DNA of 64,000 nt from Candidatus Nitrosopumilus sp. Its GTDB lineage: Archaea; Thermoproteota; Nitrososphaeria; Nitrososphaerales; Nitrosopumilaceae. The stretch lies in NCBI GenBank assembly GCA_016125975.1, contig JAEFCZ010000042.1, forward strand, positions 1-64,000. Direction: 5' to 3'. Position 1 is the stretch's first letter; every line of letters starts with the position of its first letter. The notes below the pieces were generated by a model, which made no database searches, was not told where the DNA came from, and saw nothing but the letters and a program-made list of their open reading frames with translations. The translations under genes and the position numbers were made by a program. Of the stretch, positions 1 to 7,356 are shown piece by piece.

Positions 1-63
1 CAATGACTCGCATGGCTTAGTATCAATCCGATAGCAGTCAGGTCCGGCAGGATCAACCGGATT
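1..63 (-). rRNA. 16S ribosomal RNA, 5' end (partial)
   Basis: Read on the minus strand, the sequence is the conserved start of archaeal small-subunit rRNA: TCCGGTTGATCCTGCCGG, then the helix region that leads to AAGCCATGCGAGTC. Only about the first 63 nt are inside the window; the rest lies beyond position 1. The 5' end is placed by matching the conserved TTGATCCTGCCGG element, so the exact terminus is uncertain by a few bases. Confidence 0.95.
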
Positions 64-257
64 CTGAATTTATGATTTTGATTATTGAAGTACATTTGTA
101 CTTTAATTGGAATTGACGGATGCACATAATCTTCACATCTCAGATATTGATCACTTGATCAAATCCTCATTTTTGTATGCGTAACTGGAGGCCCATGAAT
201 CACAAAGTGGCATACTGCCATACTTCATCACGAGCGCCGCCTACTGCGTTACGTATG
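64..257 (-). other. 16S rRNA leader (pre-rRNA 5' spacer)
   Basis: This stretch lies between the 16S 5' end and a TATA box at 281-290, and no protein gene is visible in it. It contains short inverted repeats: GTATGC at 175-180 and 253-258 can each pair with GCATAC at 210-215. The processing stem that normally brackets archaeal 16S needs a partner 3' of the 16S, which is outside the window, so the cleavage site cannot be placed. The interval 258-405 holds the promoter and nothing else recognised. Confidence 0.5.
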
Positions 258-280
258 CAAAAGGTTCACATGCCAGAATC

Positions 281-290
281 CATATAAACC
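281..290 (-). promoter_or_regulatory. TATA box of the rRNA promoter
   Basis: The minus strand reads GGTTTATATG, a strong archaeal TATA box. Transcription would start about 25 nt downstream, near 257, giving a leader of about 190 nt before the 16S. It is the only good TATA box between the rRNA and the divergent aminotransferase gene on this strand. Confidence 0.6.
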
Positions 291-405
291 ATGCGAAAAA
301 TTATGCCTGATCGACCCCGTTTCTTGTAATTTTTACAACTATTCCAAACTATGCCACTTTCAAAACAAGCCCAGCATGATGGATTAAAATGGTAGATGTG
401 GATTT

Positions 406-1713
406 GTGAATTTGGTTTTGGATTATACCAAAGAGTACAAAAAGAAAACAAAGACTTCAGCTAAATTATTTTCAAAGTCTGCAAAGCTACACGTCAATGG
501 TGTTTCTCATAACATAAGATTTTATGAACCATATCCATTTGTTGTAAAAAAATCTGCAGGAAAAAATTTGGTAGATGTGGATTCAAACAAATATACAGAT
601 TACTGGATGGGTCATTGGGCTTTGATTCTAGGACACGGTCCAAAAGCAGTAAAGCAAAATCTGGAAAAACAGATTAAAAAAAGTTGGATGTATGGAACAG
701 TAAATGAGCAGACCATACAACTGTCAGAATTAATTTCCAAAGCTGTTCCAGTAGCAGAAAAAATTCGTTATGTGACTTCAGGTACTGAAGCTACAATGTA
801 TGCAGTCAGATTAGCACGTTCTGTTTCAGGTAGAAAAGTCATCGCAAAGATTGATGGAGGGTGGCACGGATATACTTCAGATTTACTAAAGTCAGTTAAT
901 TGGCCATTTTCAGAATCTGAGAGTTCAGGGGTTGTAAATGAAGAGCAAATCGTTTCAATTCCATACAATGATTTGGAAAAGTCTCTTTCTATTTTGAAGA
1001 AATATTCTAAAGATTTAGCTGGAGTAATAATTGAGCCAGTTTTGGGAGGAGGGGGTTGCATCCCAGCAGACCCAGATTACTTGAAAGGAATCCAAGAATT
1101 TTGTAAGAAGAATAATTCATTATTTATTTTAGATGAAATAGTTACTGGATTTCGATTTAGATTTGGATGCATATACCCTACAATGAAGTTAGATCCAGAC
1201 ATTGTAACTTTGGGCAAAATTGTAGGAGGAGGAATGGCAATTGGGGTCATGTGCGGCAAAAAAGAAATCATGGAGATTGCAGATACTACTGGAAAAAAGA
1301 AATCTGAGCGAAGTTATGTAGGGGGAGGTACGTTTTCTGCTAATCCAGCCTCAATGGTTGCAGGTTTTTCAACACTGAATCATTTAAAATCAAAAAAATC
1401 AATTTATTCAAAAATTAATGAATTAGGGAAATTTGCCAGAAAAGAGATTGGAAATGTATTTGATGGAAAAGTTGCAGTTACTGGCAAAGGCTCTTTGTTT
1501 ATGACTCATTTTCTAAAAGACGGAATTACTGAAATTACAAATTCATCTCAAGCTGCAAAATGTGATGTGGGACTATTGACAAAATATCACTTTAAGATGA
1601 TATCTCATGATGGAATCTTCTTTTTACCAGGAAAACTAGGTGCAATATCAGATGAACACTCCAAAGAAGATGTTAAAAAAATCATAAAAGCATCTGGAGA
1701 TTTTATTTGTTAG
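406..1713 (+). CDS. Class III aminotransferase, glutamate-1-semialdehyde aminomutase-like
   Basis: This is a PLP-dependent fold-type I enzyme of 435 aa, the usual length for the family. The motif DEIVTGFR at residues 243-250 supplies the Asp that contacts the pyridine nitrogen. TLGKIVGGG carries the Schiff-base lysine, about K271. Both motifs and the GGGTFSANP segment resemble glutamate-1-semialdehyde 2,1-aminomutase (HemL), but other class III aminotransferases share them. The N-terminus (about 45 residues before the PFVVKK segment) is longer than in typical HemL, so I do not assign hemL. The start is GTG at 406, with TTAAAA about 22 bp upstream; no nearby ATG fits better. It is transcribed divergently from the rRNA. 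It could act in tetrapyrrole synthesis or on another amino-ketone substrate. Confidence 0.75.
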   Translation: MNLVLDYTKEYKKKTKTSAKLFSKSAKLHVNGVSHNIRFYEPYPFVVKKSAGKNLVDVDSNKYTDYWMGHWALILGHGPKAVKQNLEKQIKKSWMYGTVNEQTIQLSELISKAVPVAEKIRYVTSGTEATMYAVRLARSVSGRKVIAKIDGGWHGYTSDLLKSVNWPFSESESSGVVNEEQIVSIPYNDLEKSLSILKKYSKDLAGVIIEPVLGGGGCIPADPDYLKGIQEFCKKNNSLFILDEIVTGFRFRFGCIYPTMKLDPDIVTLGKIVGGGMAIGVMCGKKEIMEIADTTGKKKSERSYVGGGTFSANPASMVAGFSTLNHLKSKKSIYSKINELGKFARKEIGNVFDGKVAVTGKGSLFMTHFLKDGITEITNSSQAAKCDVGLLTKYHFKMISHDGIFFLPGKLGAISDEHSKEDVKKIIKASGDFIC

Positions 1714-2068
1714 AATCATCAGGAAAAAATTCAGATTTCCAAGACTTTAATTTGCTGAAAATTTCCATGTATTGAGAAGATTTTACAGTAATATGAATAT
1801 GGGCATATAATTCTCCAAACTGACATTCAAATATCATTCTGCATTCATCTTTGAAAAATGGAACAGAGATTCCAATCTTGATTAATTTTGAGAATTCAAA
1901 GTCTTCAATCTGAACTAGTTTTTCTTTTATGGTGATTTTTTTAGGGTCAGGGTTTTTAGATATGGTGTCATCTAATTTTTGTTTTATTTCATCACTCCAT
2001 AAAGGAGTATCATGAGGCCATCTATGAACAAAGACTTTTTCAGCTAAAAACGATATCTCAGACAACAC
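1703..2068 (-). CDS. Conserved hypothetical protein (121 aa)
   Basis: I do not recognise the family. The protein is soluble, with no signal peptide or membrane segment. It has a mixed alpha/beta pattern with a central strand-rich part (residues about 55-95, including [15 protein letters not shown]). Its 3' end overlaps the tail of the convergent aminotransferase gene by 11 bp, which is typical of this compact genome. Codon use matches the neighbours. Confidence 0.65.
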   Translation of the reverse strand: MLSEISFLAEKVFVHRWPHDTPLWSDEIKQKLDDTISKNPDPKKITIKEKLVQIEDFEFSKLIKIGISVPFFKDECRMIFECQFGELYAHIHITVKSSQYMEIFSKLKSWKSEFFPDDSNK

Positions 2069-2114
2069 CAGAGTTGATTTTCATGTTTTTATAAAATAAG
2101 TGGTTTCAAAAAAT

Positions 2115-2237
2115 ATGGAAAAGAAAGAAGAAGAAAAGGAAGCCTATGCAACAAATAATCCAACAGAGACAGATGCTAAATCTCAAGAAGACATGGCAAA
2201 AGAGGCCATCAAGAAATTCAAATCATTGAATAATTAG
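2115..2237 (+). CDS. Small charged protein (40 aa)
   Basis: An ATG-to-TAG frame of 40 codons is rich in Glu and Lys: it starts MEKKEEEKEAYA and ends KKFKSLNN. It has no Cys or membrane segment and would be helical or disordered. TTTTATAAA at 2086-2094 lies about 25 bp before the ATG, which suits a leaderless transcript. Function is unknown. The well-placed promoter is the main reason to call it. Confidence 0.5.
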   Translation: MEKKEEEKEAYATNNPTETDAKSQEDMAKEAIKKFKSLNN

Positions 2238-2274
2238 CAAAGTTTGAGTAGGGAATAGAGGTTTTTAAAAAATT

Positions 2275-3096
2275 ATGGGACTATTTAGAAAAAAAGAAGA
2301 TCCTGAAGACCTGATGTATGACGCAATGGGCATGGTAGAAAGAAATCAACCAAAAGCAGCCATATCATTATTCAACAAAGTTCTAAAGCAAGAGCCAGAA
2401 AACACAGAGGCATTACTCCAAAAAGGATTGGCACTAAACCAGATAAAAAAATACCAAGATGCAATAACTTGTTTTGATAAACTCATAGAAATCAATCCCA
2501 AAGACGCCCAAGCCCTAAACAACAGAGGAATATCTATGGCAGAGACAGGTAATATTCAAGGGGCAGCTGAATATTATGACAAATCAATAGAAGCAGATTC
2601 AAAATATGCTTCGGCTTACTTTAACAAAGGTGTTTTACTAGACAAACTTCAAGAACATGAAGAAGCTTTAAAGGTATTAGAAAAGGCAATTGCAATTGAT
2701 CCAAAAAAACCCAACGCATTAATTTACAAAGGAATTGTACTTGGAAAACTCAAAAGAAATGAGGAATCATTGAATTGTTTTTCAAATGTTTGTAAAAAAT
2801 ATCCAAATAATTTAGATGCATTTTTCCAAAAAGGAGTTCAATTAGCAGAGTTAGGTCAACATAAAAAAGCATTAGATGTTTTTGATGAAATTTTAAAAAA
2901 ATTCAAAGGTAATGTGAATGTCATTTATGCAAAATCACGTAGTATGGCAGCACTTGAAAAATATCCTGAATCACTAGAGTTGCTAAAACAAGCAGTATCA
3001 GTAAGTCCCAAAGTCATTCGTGCATGGGCAAAAGAAGAGCCAATTTTTACAAAATTGCACAATAATGAACAATTTAGAAAGATTATAAAATTCTAA
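2275..3096 (+). CDS. Tetratricopeptide repeat (TPR) protein
   Basis: The 273-aa protein is almost entirely TPR. About seven 34-residue units run from residue 10 to 245, with the usual A/G-x3-A and Pro-at-end signatures (for example EPENTEALLQKGLALNQ and NPKDAQALNNRGISMAE). Such solenoids are protein-interaction scaffolds; the partner cannot be told from sequence. It begins MGLFRKKED, an N-terminus shared with several unrelated proteins in this window. There is no signal peptide, so it is likely cytoplasmic. Confidence 0.85.
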   Translation: MGLFRKKEDPEDLMYDAMGMVERNQPKAAISLFNKVLKQEPENTEALLQKGLALNQIKKYQDAITCFDKLIEINPKDAQALNNRGISMAETGNIQGAAEYYDKSIEADSKYASAYFNKGVLLDKLQEHEEALKVLEKAIAIDPKKPNALIYKGIVLGKLKRNEESLNCFSNVCKKYPNNLDAFFQKGVQLAELGQHKKALDVFDEILKKFKGNVNVIYAKSRSMAALEKYPESLELLKQAVSVSPKVIRAWAKEEPIFTKLHNNEQFRKIIKF

Positions 3097-3166
3097 GATA
3101 CTAGAATTGGAAATTACTTTAAGTGTAATTGCTACAAATATTAAACTAGGAGTAAAATAAGAGAAT

Positions 3167-3706
3167 ATGAAAGAGCACACTATAATACTTTATAAAAAAA
3201 GAACAGTTTGTATGATAAATTATATGACTATTTTGAAGAAGGAATAAAAAACTCAGAAAGATGTGTTTTCCTGACTACAGAAAATGATGCAAATCAAGTT
3301 TATGAGAAATTAAAGGGAAAATTAGAATCTTCAAAAGTAATAAAATATTTTTCATATTATACAATTCCAGACCCAATAAACATCCCAAAAGAATTTAAGA
3401 AAAAAATGGAGATATTACAAGATACAGTATTTGACAAAACAATTCCAAGGCAGGATAGGATTCAACGTTTTAGGAGATATGACTAGATTTACTAAAGAAT
3501 CTGAAAAAATGATAGAACAGGCTGAGAATTATTTGGAGATAATCAAAGGGAATAATCTAAAGATGTTATGTTCGTTACAAGTATCTAATGAAGATTTGTC
3601 AAAAAAAGCCATGTTCAAAATGATGTTAGAAACACATGATCACGTAATTTTTGAAAAAGAAGACAATACGTTTACAGAAATGACTCTAGATAAAAAAGAC
3701 AAATAA
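3167..3706 (+). pseudogene. MEDS-like sensory domain protein, broken by two frameshifts
   Basis: Three reading frames together give one protein. ATG 3167 starts MKEHTIILYKK. The frame changes at the A-run 3194-3200, continues as NSLYDKLYDYFEEGIKNSE up to about 3460 (IPRQDRI), then shifts again near 3455-3465 into GFNVLGDMTRF and ends at 3706. The joined product (about 179 aa) resembles the MEDS/DcmR sensory domain: HxxxxY near the N-terminus, EGIKxxERCVFLTTEN, then a GDMTRF-like segment. One missing A would repair the first junction, and a one-base change the second. TTAAA at 3141 sits about 26 bp before ATG 3167, supporting that start. Either the gene is decaying or the sequence has indel errors. 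Confidence 0.6.
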
Positions 3707-3708
3707 AG

Positions 3709-4413
3709 TTACAATATTTTTTTACGTATTGCATCTATTCGGATAATTCCAACTTTCTTTTTTGGACCAATTAATCGTGCCTCAAATATAGGAACGTAGA
3801 GTTCAGTGATTTCACGCAGGACAAATTCTTCAGATAATTCACGAACATCAGTTTCTAGTGGTTTTTTTAATTGAGATTGAAGTTTTTCCAATGCGACATC
3901 ATAAGTTATTTCAGATCTTTTGACATTAGGTTCATTTTTTTGTAACAGCCTCTTTGGATAATTTTCTACAGTTTTAGAATTTACTTTGAATGGGAATTTT
4001 ATCTCTCGTCCGTGATGATCAAAAGTAAGTTCATCTTCTTCTTCAACAAAAACATGCTCTTCTAATTTCATGTCAATTTTGTTTTTACTTCTCTTTCCAA
4101 CAAAGGCTTTCTTAAATCCAGACTTTGAGCTAATTTGAAAAACGCCATCTCCAAGTTCTACTTCTTTTACATTAGAGGGAACAGAGATGGTATGAGTAGC
4201 TTTTCTATAATAATCAGCAATATATTTTCCAGAAACCATCAAAATGCATTCATAGTATAATTTGATAGAATGGATGTGAACTTGTTCTTTTTTTGGTCTA
4301 GATAACAATGATTTGAATGGTTTTGTTTTCTTTTCTTCTACAATTTCAGTTGCATCTTCTAGTTCAATATTTTTTCTTAGAACTACAGTCTTTACATCAT
4401 ACGTTTTAGTCAA
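3709..4413 (-). CDS. Conserved hypothetical protein (234 aa)
   Basis: I do not recognise the family. The protein is soluble, highly charged and beta-rich. An N-terminal part (1-55) is rich in Glu/Lys; the middle (about 55-150) is strand-rich, with acidic EEEDELTFDHHG; the C-terminal part (about 170-234) contains EEFVLREITELYVPIFEARL. There is no signal peptide, membrane segment or Cys cluster. It ends 3 bp from the converging MEDS-like gene. Normal codon use and full length without stops support a real gene. Confidence 0.7.
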   Translation of the reverse strand: MTKTYDVKTVVLRKNIELEDATEIVEEKKTKPFKSLLSRPKKEQVHIHSIKLYYECILMVSGKYIADYYRKATHTISVPSNVKEVELGDGVFQISSKSGFKKAFVGKRSKNKIDMKLEEHVFVEEEDELTFDHHGREIKFPFKVNSKTVENYPKRLLQKNEPNVKRSEITYDVALEKLQSQLKKPLETDVRELSEEFVLREITELYVPIFEARLIGPKKKVGIIRIDAIRKKIL

Positions 4414-4455
4414 AACTATACAAATTACACAATTCCATCTATTAAACCAATTCTG

Positions 4456-4854
4456 ATGGGAAAAGAAATAATAGATTTAAGATTAATCAAAAATATGGCT
4501 GTAAAGAAAGGGTATATTGAAAAGTTTCTAAAAAAAGCAGACAAGGCACTTCAAGATGGTGTAAAAAGAGCAGATGAAGTTCTAGAAGATGCAGTAGAAT
4601 TTGGAACAATGACTGCAAAACAAGCAGCACAAGCAAGCAAAGAACTTCGGAGCCAAGCAAAAAAAGAAAGAGTGCAATTACAAAAAAGAGGTATTAAAAA
4701 AATTAGTGAGGGAATTGCCACTGCAAAAAACGTTACATTAAGTACAGAAGATGATTTAGCAACACTTGAAAAACTAGGAAAACTCAGAAAGTCAGGAGTA
4801 ATTACTGAAAAAGAGTTCCAAGCAAAGAAAAAGAAGATTCTAGGAAGAATATAG
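4456..4854 (+). CDS. Coiled-coil protein with C-terminal SHOCT domain
   Basis: The protein has 132 aa. Residues about 20-95 form a long Ala/Lys/Glu-rich helix. The last 33 residues match the SHOCT (short C-terminal) domain: LEKLGKLRKSGVITEKEFQA followed by KKKKILGRI. SHOCT domains are small helical hairpins found at the ends of many otherwise unrelated proteins and are thought to mediate oligomerisation. ATG 4456 is used here; an internal ATG at 4495 (MAVKKGYIEKF) is an alternative start. The cupin gene follows after 2 bp, so the two are probably cotranscribed. Confidence 0.75.
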   Translation: MGKEIIDLRLIKNMAVKKGYIEKFLKKADKALQDGVKRADEVLEDAVEFGTMTAKQAAQASKELRSQAKKERVQLQKRGIKKISEGIATAKNVTLSTEDDLATLEKLGKLRKSGVITEKEFQAKKKKILGRI

Positions 4855-4856
4855 AA

Positions 4857-5312
4857 ATGAAAAAAACTAACATTCACGGAACAAATGATAAAAGAAATGT
4901 AAATCCGGATTGGTTTACTGGAAAAACATGGATGAAGGTATTATCTGGAAAAATAAAATCAAAAGATCAAGACATCTATCATGTTCATTTTGAAAAAGGT
5001 TCTAGAACAAAACTTCATACACATAATGGAAACCAAGTATTAATTGGAGTCAAAGGCAAAGGCAGTCTTGAGATTTTTAGAAGATACGGTACAAGCAAAA
5101 ATAATTTCAAAATAAAAAAGACTGAACGAATCACTCTAAATGAAGGAGATATTGTACATATCCCTGCAAAGACACTACATACACATGGTTCAATTGATAA
5201 TAAAAAATCATTTTCTCATATTGCCATAAACATTTTGCCTAGAAAAAATGCAGAATACAAAACAGTTTGGTGGGAATCAGATTTTAAAACCAAAGTTAGC
5301 AAAATAATCTAG
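4857..5312 (+). CDS. Cupin-domain protein
   Basis: This is a 151-aa single-domain cupin. Motif 1 (KGSRTKLHTHNGNQVLIGVK, residues about 43-62) supplies HxH, and motif 2 (GDIVHIPAKTLHTHG) supplies the later His, so a metal site is plausible. The usual Glu of motif 1 appears to be Gln. Cupins range from dioxygenases to sugar-binding proteins, and no substrate can be read from the sequence. It sits in a short operon with the SHOCT protein upstream and a second cupin 3 bp downstream. Confidence 0.8.
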   Translation: MKKTNIHGTNDKRNVNPDWFTGKTWMKVLSGKIKSKDQDIYHVHFEKGSRTKLHTHNGNQVLIGVKGKGSLEIFRRYGTSKNNFKIKKTERITLNEGDIVHIPAKTLHTHGSIDNKKSFSHIAINILPRKNAEYKTVWWESDFKTKVSKII

Positions 5313-5315
5313 AAA

Positions 5316-5678
5316 ATGTTGCTCAAGAAAAATTCAGAGATAGAATCAATTCAAGGAGGTGAAGGAACCAATATCAAGCAATATTTTCATCCACACAATA
5401 CACAAAATGGAATAGAGTACAGTCTTGCACAATTCACATTAGAGCCTGGAAAAAAATCAACACTTCACAAGATAAAATCATCTGAAATATACTATATCCT
5501 AGAAGGTAAAGCAAATCTGAGAATCAATGAAGAGGTTTTAGAATTAGAAAAAGATGATTCAGTATATGTTCCACCAAACTCTAAACAAAATATTGAAAAT
5601 ATTGGGGAGCAGAATTTAAGATTTTTATGCGTTGTAGAACCGGCATGGAAAAAAGAAGATGAAATTATACTAGAATAA
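5316..5678 (+). CDS. Small cupin-domain protein, degenerate metal site
   Basis: The protein is a 120-aa cupin. The barrel pattern is clear (LEPGKKSTLHKIKSSEIYYI, then LEGKANLRINEEVLELEKDD, then VYVPPNSKQNIENIG). The second His of motif 1 is Ile-Lys, and the motif 2 His is Gln (SKQN), leaving one His and one Glu of the usual four ligands. It may bind metal weakly or act as a non-catalytic sensor or partner. It follows the metal-competent cupin by 3 bp, which suggests they work together. It is not homologous in detail to its neighbour. Confidence 0.8.
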   Translation: MLLKKNSEIESIQGGEGTNIKQYFHPHNTQNGIEYSLAQFTLEPGKKSTLHKIKSSEIYYILEGKANLRINEEVLELEKDDSVYVPPNSKQNIENIGEQNLRFLCVVEPAWKKEDEIILE

Positions 5679-5737
5679 ACAATTTCTAGGCAAAATAATA
5701 TGAATTATTTTTAACATATGACAAATCTCTAAACTTA

Positions 5738-6409
5738 GTGAATACCTACCAAGCCCTCAAAGTATTAGATATTGATTCCAATTCATCACAAGAAGAAATA
5801 AAATCAGCATTTAGAAAAAAGGCACTAGAACATCATCCAGATAAAAGTAAAAACAAAAATGAAGATTTAGAATTTAAAAAAATTACGGAAGCATATGAAT
5901 TTCTGAAAAAAAATCATCATCAAAGAAATGATGTTTACCACCAAAATCAAAATCAATCAAAACCAAAATCAAATTTCAAGAGAAAGCCGTGGGGTGCACC
6001 TGAAGACGAAACAATACCAGAACAAGATTGGGGCAAATACACAAAAGAATTCGAAGAAGGAGACCCTGATTTTTGGAAAGAGTATGAGAAAAATTTCTGG
6101 GAAGAATACAATGCCAGAGTTCGCCCAGATGGTAAAAATGGAGAGTATGAAAAGGCAAAAGAGCCTCAAAAACAACCCAATCTCTTTGTAGATGTCGATA
6201 AGAGTTTGTGTATTGGTTGTTGTAGTTGCGAGATAATTGCACCAGACGTATTTGAAATTAACAAAGAAAGAATGATCAACCCAAAATCATCAGTTATTGA
6301 TCCAAAAGGTGCAGGAGTAAACAAGATTATGGATGCAGCAATGACTTGCCCTACAAAGGCAATAATTGTTGAAGATATAGATACAAAAGAGCGAATGTAT
6401 CCTTATTGA
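5738..6409 (+). CDS. DnaJ-ferredoxin fusion protein (DnaJ-Fer)
   Basis: The protein has 223 aa. Residues 1-60 are a J-domain with HPD at 33-35, the motif that stimulates DnaK ATPase. The linker (about 65-145) is polar and rich in Gln, Asn, Trp and Glu. Residues 149-223 are a ferredoxin with C158-x2-C161-x2-C164 and a distant C204-P, enough for one [4Fe-4S] cluster, plus an extra C162. This fusion is known from Thaumarchaeota and green-plant chloroplasts. It presumably couples Hsp70 recruitment to redox state or Fe-S handling; that role is inferred. The start is GTG at 5738; no better ATG is in frame. Confidence 0.9.
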   Translation: MNTYQALKVLDIDSNSSQEEIKSAFRKKALEHHPDKSKNKNEDLEFKKITEAYEFLKKNHHQRNDVYHQNQNQSKPKSNFKRKPWGAPEDETIPEQDWGKYTKEFEEGDPDFWKEYEKNFWEEYNARVRPDGKNGEYEKAKEPQKQPNLFVDVDKSLCIGCCSCEIIAPDVFEINKERMINPKSSVIDPKGAGVNKIMDAAMTCPTKAIIVEDIDTKERMYPY

Positions 6410-6411
6410 AA

Positions 6412-6819
6412 CTAAATTTTTAGTTTTTCAAACAATTCATCTAATTCTGATTCAGACAATTTTACAGTGCCATCAAACATACTGTGTATTGCAGATGCAG
6501 AATCATCAGAGGATCTTGGAACTAAATGAACATGTACGTGTGGGACTTCTTGACCTGCTTCTTTTCCATTGTGAACTGCAACTAGTGTTGCACCAGAAAT
6601 AGAATCAACTTTAGATATCATTTTGTGTACAAGTGAAAATAAATCAGAGTTTTCATCATCAGTCATATCTTGAATTTTTTGATGATGGTTTTTTGGGATT
6701 ACCAATACATGTCCTTTTGCTAGTGGAAATGCATCTAAAAATGAAATAGAATTACTAGTCTCTCCAAGAATTTTACAAGGAATTTCTTTTGCTATGATTT
6801 TACAAAAAATACAGTTCAT
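6412..6819 (-). CDS. HIT family protein (histidine triad nucleotide hydrolase)
   Basis: The 135-aa protein carries the histidine triad HVHVHLVPR near residue 95 and the N-terminal CIFCKIIAKEIP segment typical of HINT-type proteins, whose CxxC helps bind zinc. HIT enzymes hydrolyse nucleoside phosphoramidates or dinucleoside polyphosphates. The length is standard. It converges with dnaJ-fer, whose stop is 2 bp away. The physiological substrate is not evident. Confidence 0.92.
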   Translation of the reverse strand: MNCIFCKIIAKEIPCKILGETSNSISFLDAFPLAKGHVLVIPKNHHQKIQDMTDDENSDLFSLVHKMISKVDSISGATLVAVHNGKEAGQEVPHVHVHLVPRSSDDSASAIHSMFDGTVKLSESELDELFEKLKI

Positions 6820-6854
6820 GGTATTTCATATTTTGTTTAATATTAAATGCTTAA

Positions 6855-7133
6855 TCATGGTTCAACGATTGTTGCCCATGCCAATCCCTCACCAAACTTG
6901 ATGGTCACAATATCACCAGGTTCAAGAGTACAATTTTCAATTGTTTTTGGAATAGTGTCTGTGGTTTCAACATAACAAATTCCGTTATCATTACTCAAAA
7001 TTTCAACGTCTTCATAGATGTCTTCACGAATCAAATTCCAAAACGGAAATACTATTGTGGATAGTACTAGACCTGCAACTACAAAAACACCTCCGAAGAC
7101 TAATCCAGCCTTTTGACTTGAACTAATCTCCAT
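6855..7133 (-). CDS. Small membrane-anchored protein (92 aa)
   Basis: One membrane segment (about residues 8-30, GLVFGGVFVVAGLVLSTIVF) is followed by an extracytoplasmic-looking domain with two Cys (GICYVETT and ENCTLEPGD) that could form a disulfide. I use ATG 7133, one base after the stop of the upstream zinc-finger gene; the frame is open 9 codons further, but that would overlap the upstream gene. Function is unknown. It is likely cotranscribed with the zinc-finger gene. Confidence 0.65.
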   Translation of the reverse strand: MEISSSQKAGLVFGGVFVVAGLVLSTIVFPFWNLIREDIYEDVEILSNDNGICYVETTDTIPKTIENCTLEPGDIVTIKFGEGLAWATIVEP

Positions 7134-7134
7134 T

Positions 7135-7302
7135 CTACCAAGTACCGCCATCACCTGCATTAGGATCTAATTTCTTTGCAGGAACGTTACCATGTGCTTT
7201 TTTCATGTGTCTTTTCAGACGTTCAGGATCATGTAGTTCAGTGCCACACGTATCACATTTTGTTTTACTATCATCGTCTTTGTTACGTTTGAACAAACCC
7301 AT
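7135..7302 (-). CDS. Single C2H2 zinc-finger protein (55 aa)
   Basis: ATG 7302 to TAG 7135 encodes MGLFKRNKDDD, then CDTCGTELHDPERLKRHMKK, then AH. This is a C-x2-C-x12-H-x4-H finger at residues 16-37, followed by a 17-residue tail. Small C2H2 proteins are common in Archaea and are thought to bind nucleic acid or protein. It has the MGLF N-terminus seen in other proteins here. It sits directly upstream of the small membrane protein. Confidence 0.7.
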   Translation of the reverse strand: MGLFKRNKDDDSKTKCDTCGTELHDPERLKRHMKKAHGNVPAKKLDPNAGDGGTW

Positions 7303-7326
7303 ATTTTCTTAAAATTTTGAAATACA

Positions 7327-7334
7327 TTATAAAG
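7327..7334 (+). promoter_or_regulatory. TATA box of the hydroxyacyl-CoA dehydrogenase gene
   Basis: TTATAAAG lies about 27 bp before the ATG at 7357, exactly where an archaeal TATA box must be if transcription starts at the start codon. No Shine-Dalgarno-like sequence is present in between, so the mRNA is probably leaderless. Confidence 0.55.
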
Positions 7335-7356
7335 GATACGTGGTTTTTGGAAAAAT

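Noticed and set aside
64-405. Possible small gene in the rRNA promoter region
   Set aside because: The only long frame (266-451, minus) has a Cys/Trp-rich, low-quality product and overlaps the TATA box of the rRNA gene.
768-1271. Open frames on the minus strand inside the aminotransferase gene
   Set aside because: They are antisense shadows of a clear full-length enzyme gene, and their products look like no known protein.
5928-6242. Three further open frames overlapping dnaJ-fer
   Set aside because: They fall in the polar linker of the fusion protein and have Gln/Asn- or Leu/Phe-biased products typical of shadow frames.
7134-7160. Nine-codon longer start for the 92-aa membrane protein
   Set aside because: It would overlap the coding end of the upstream zinc-finger gene; ATG 7133 follows that stop by one base.
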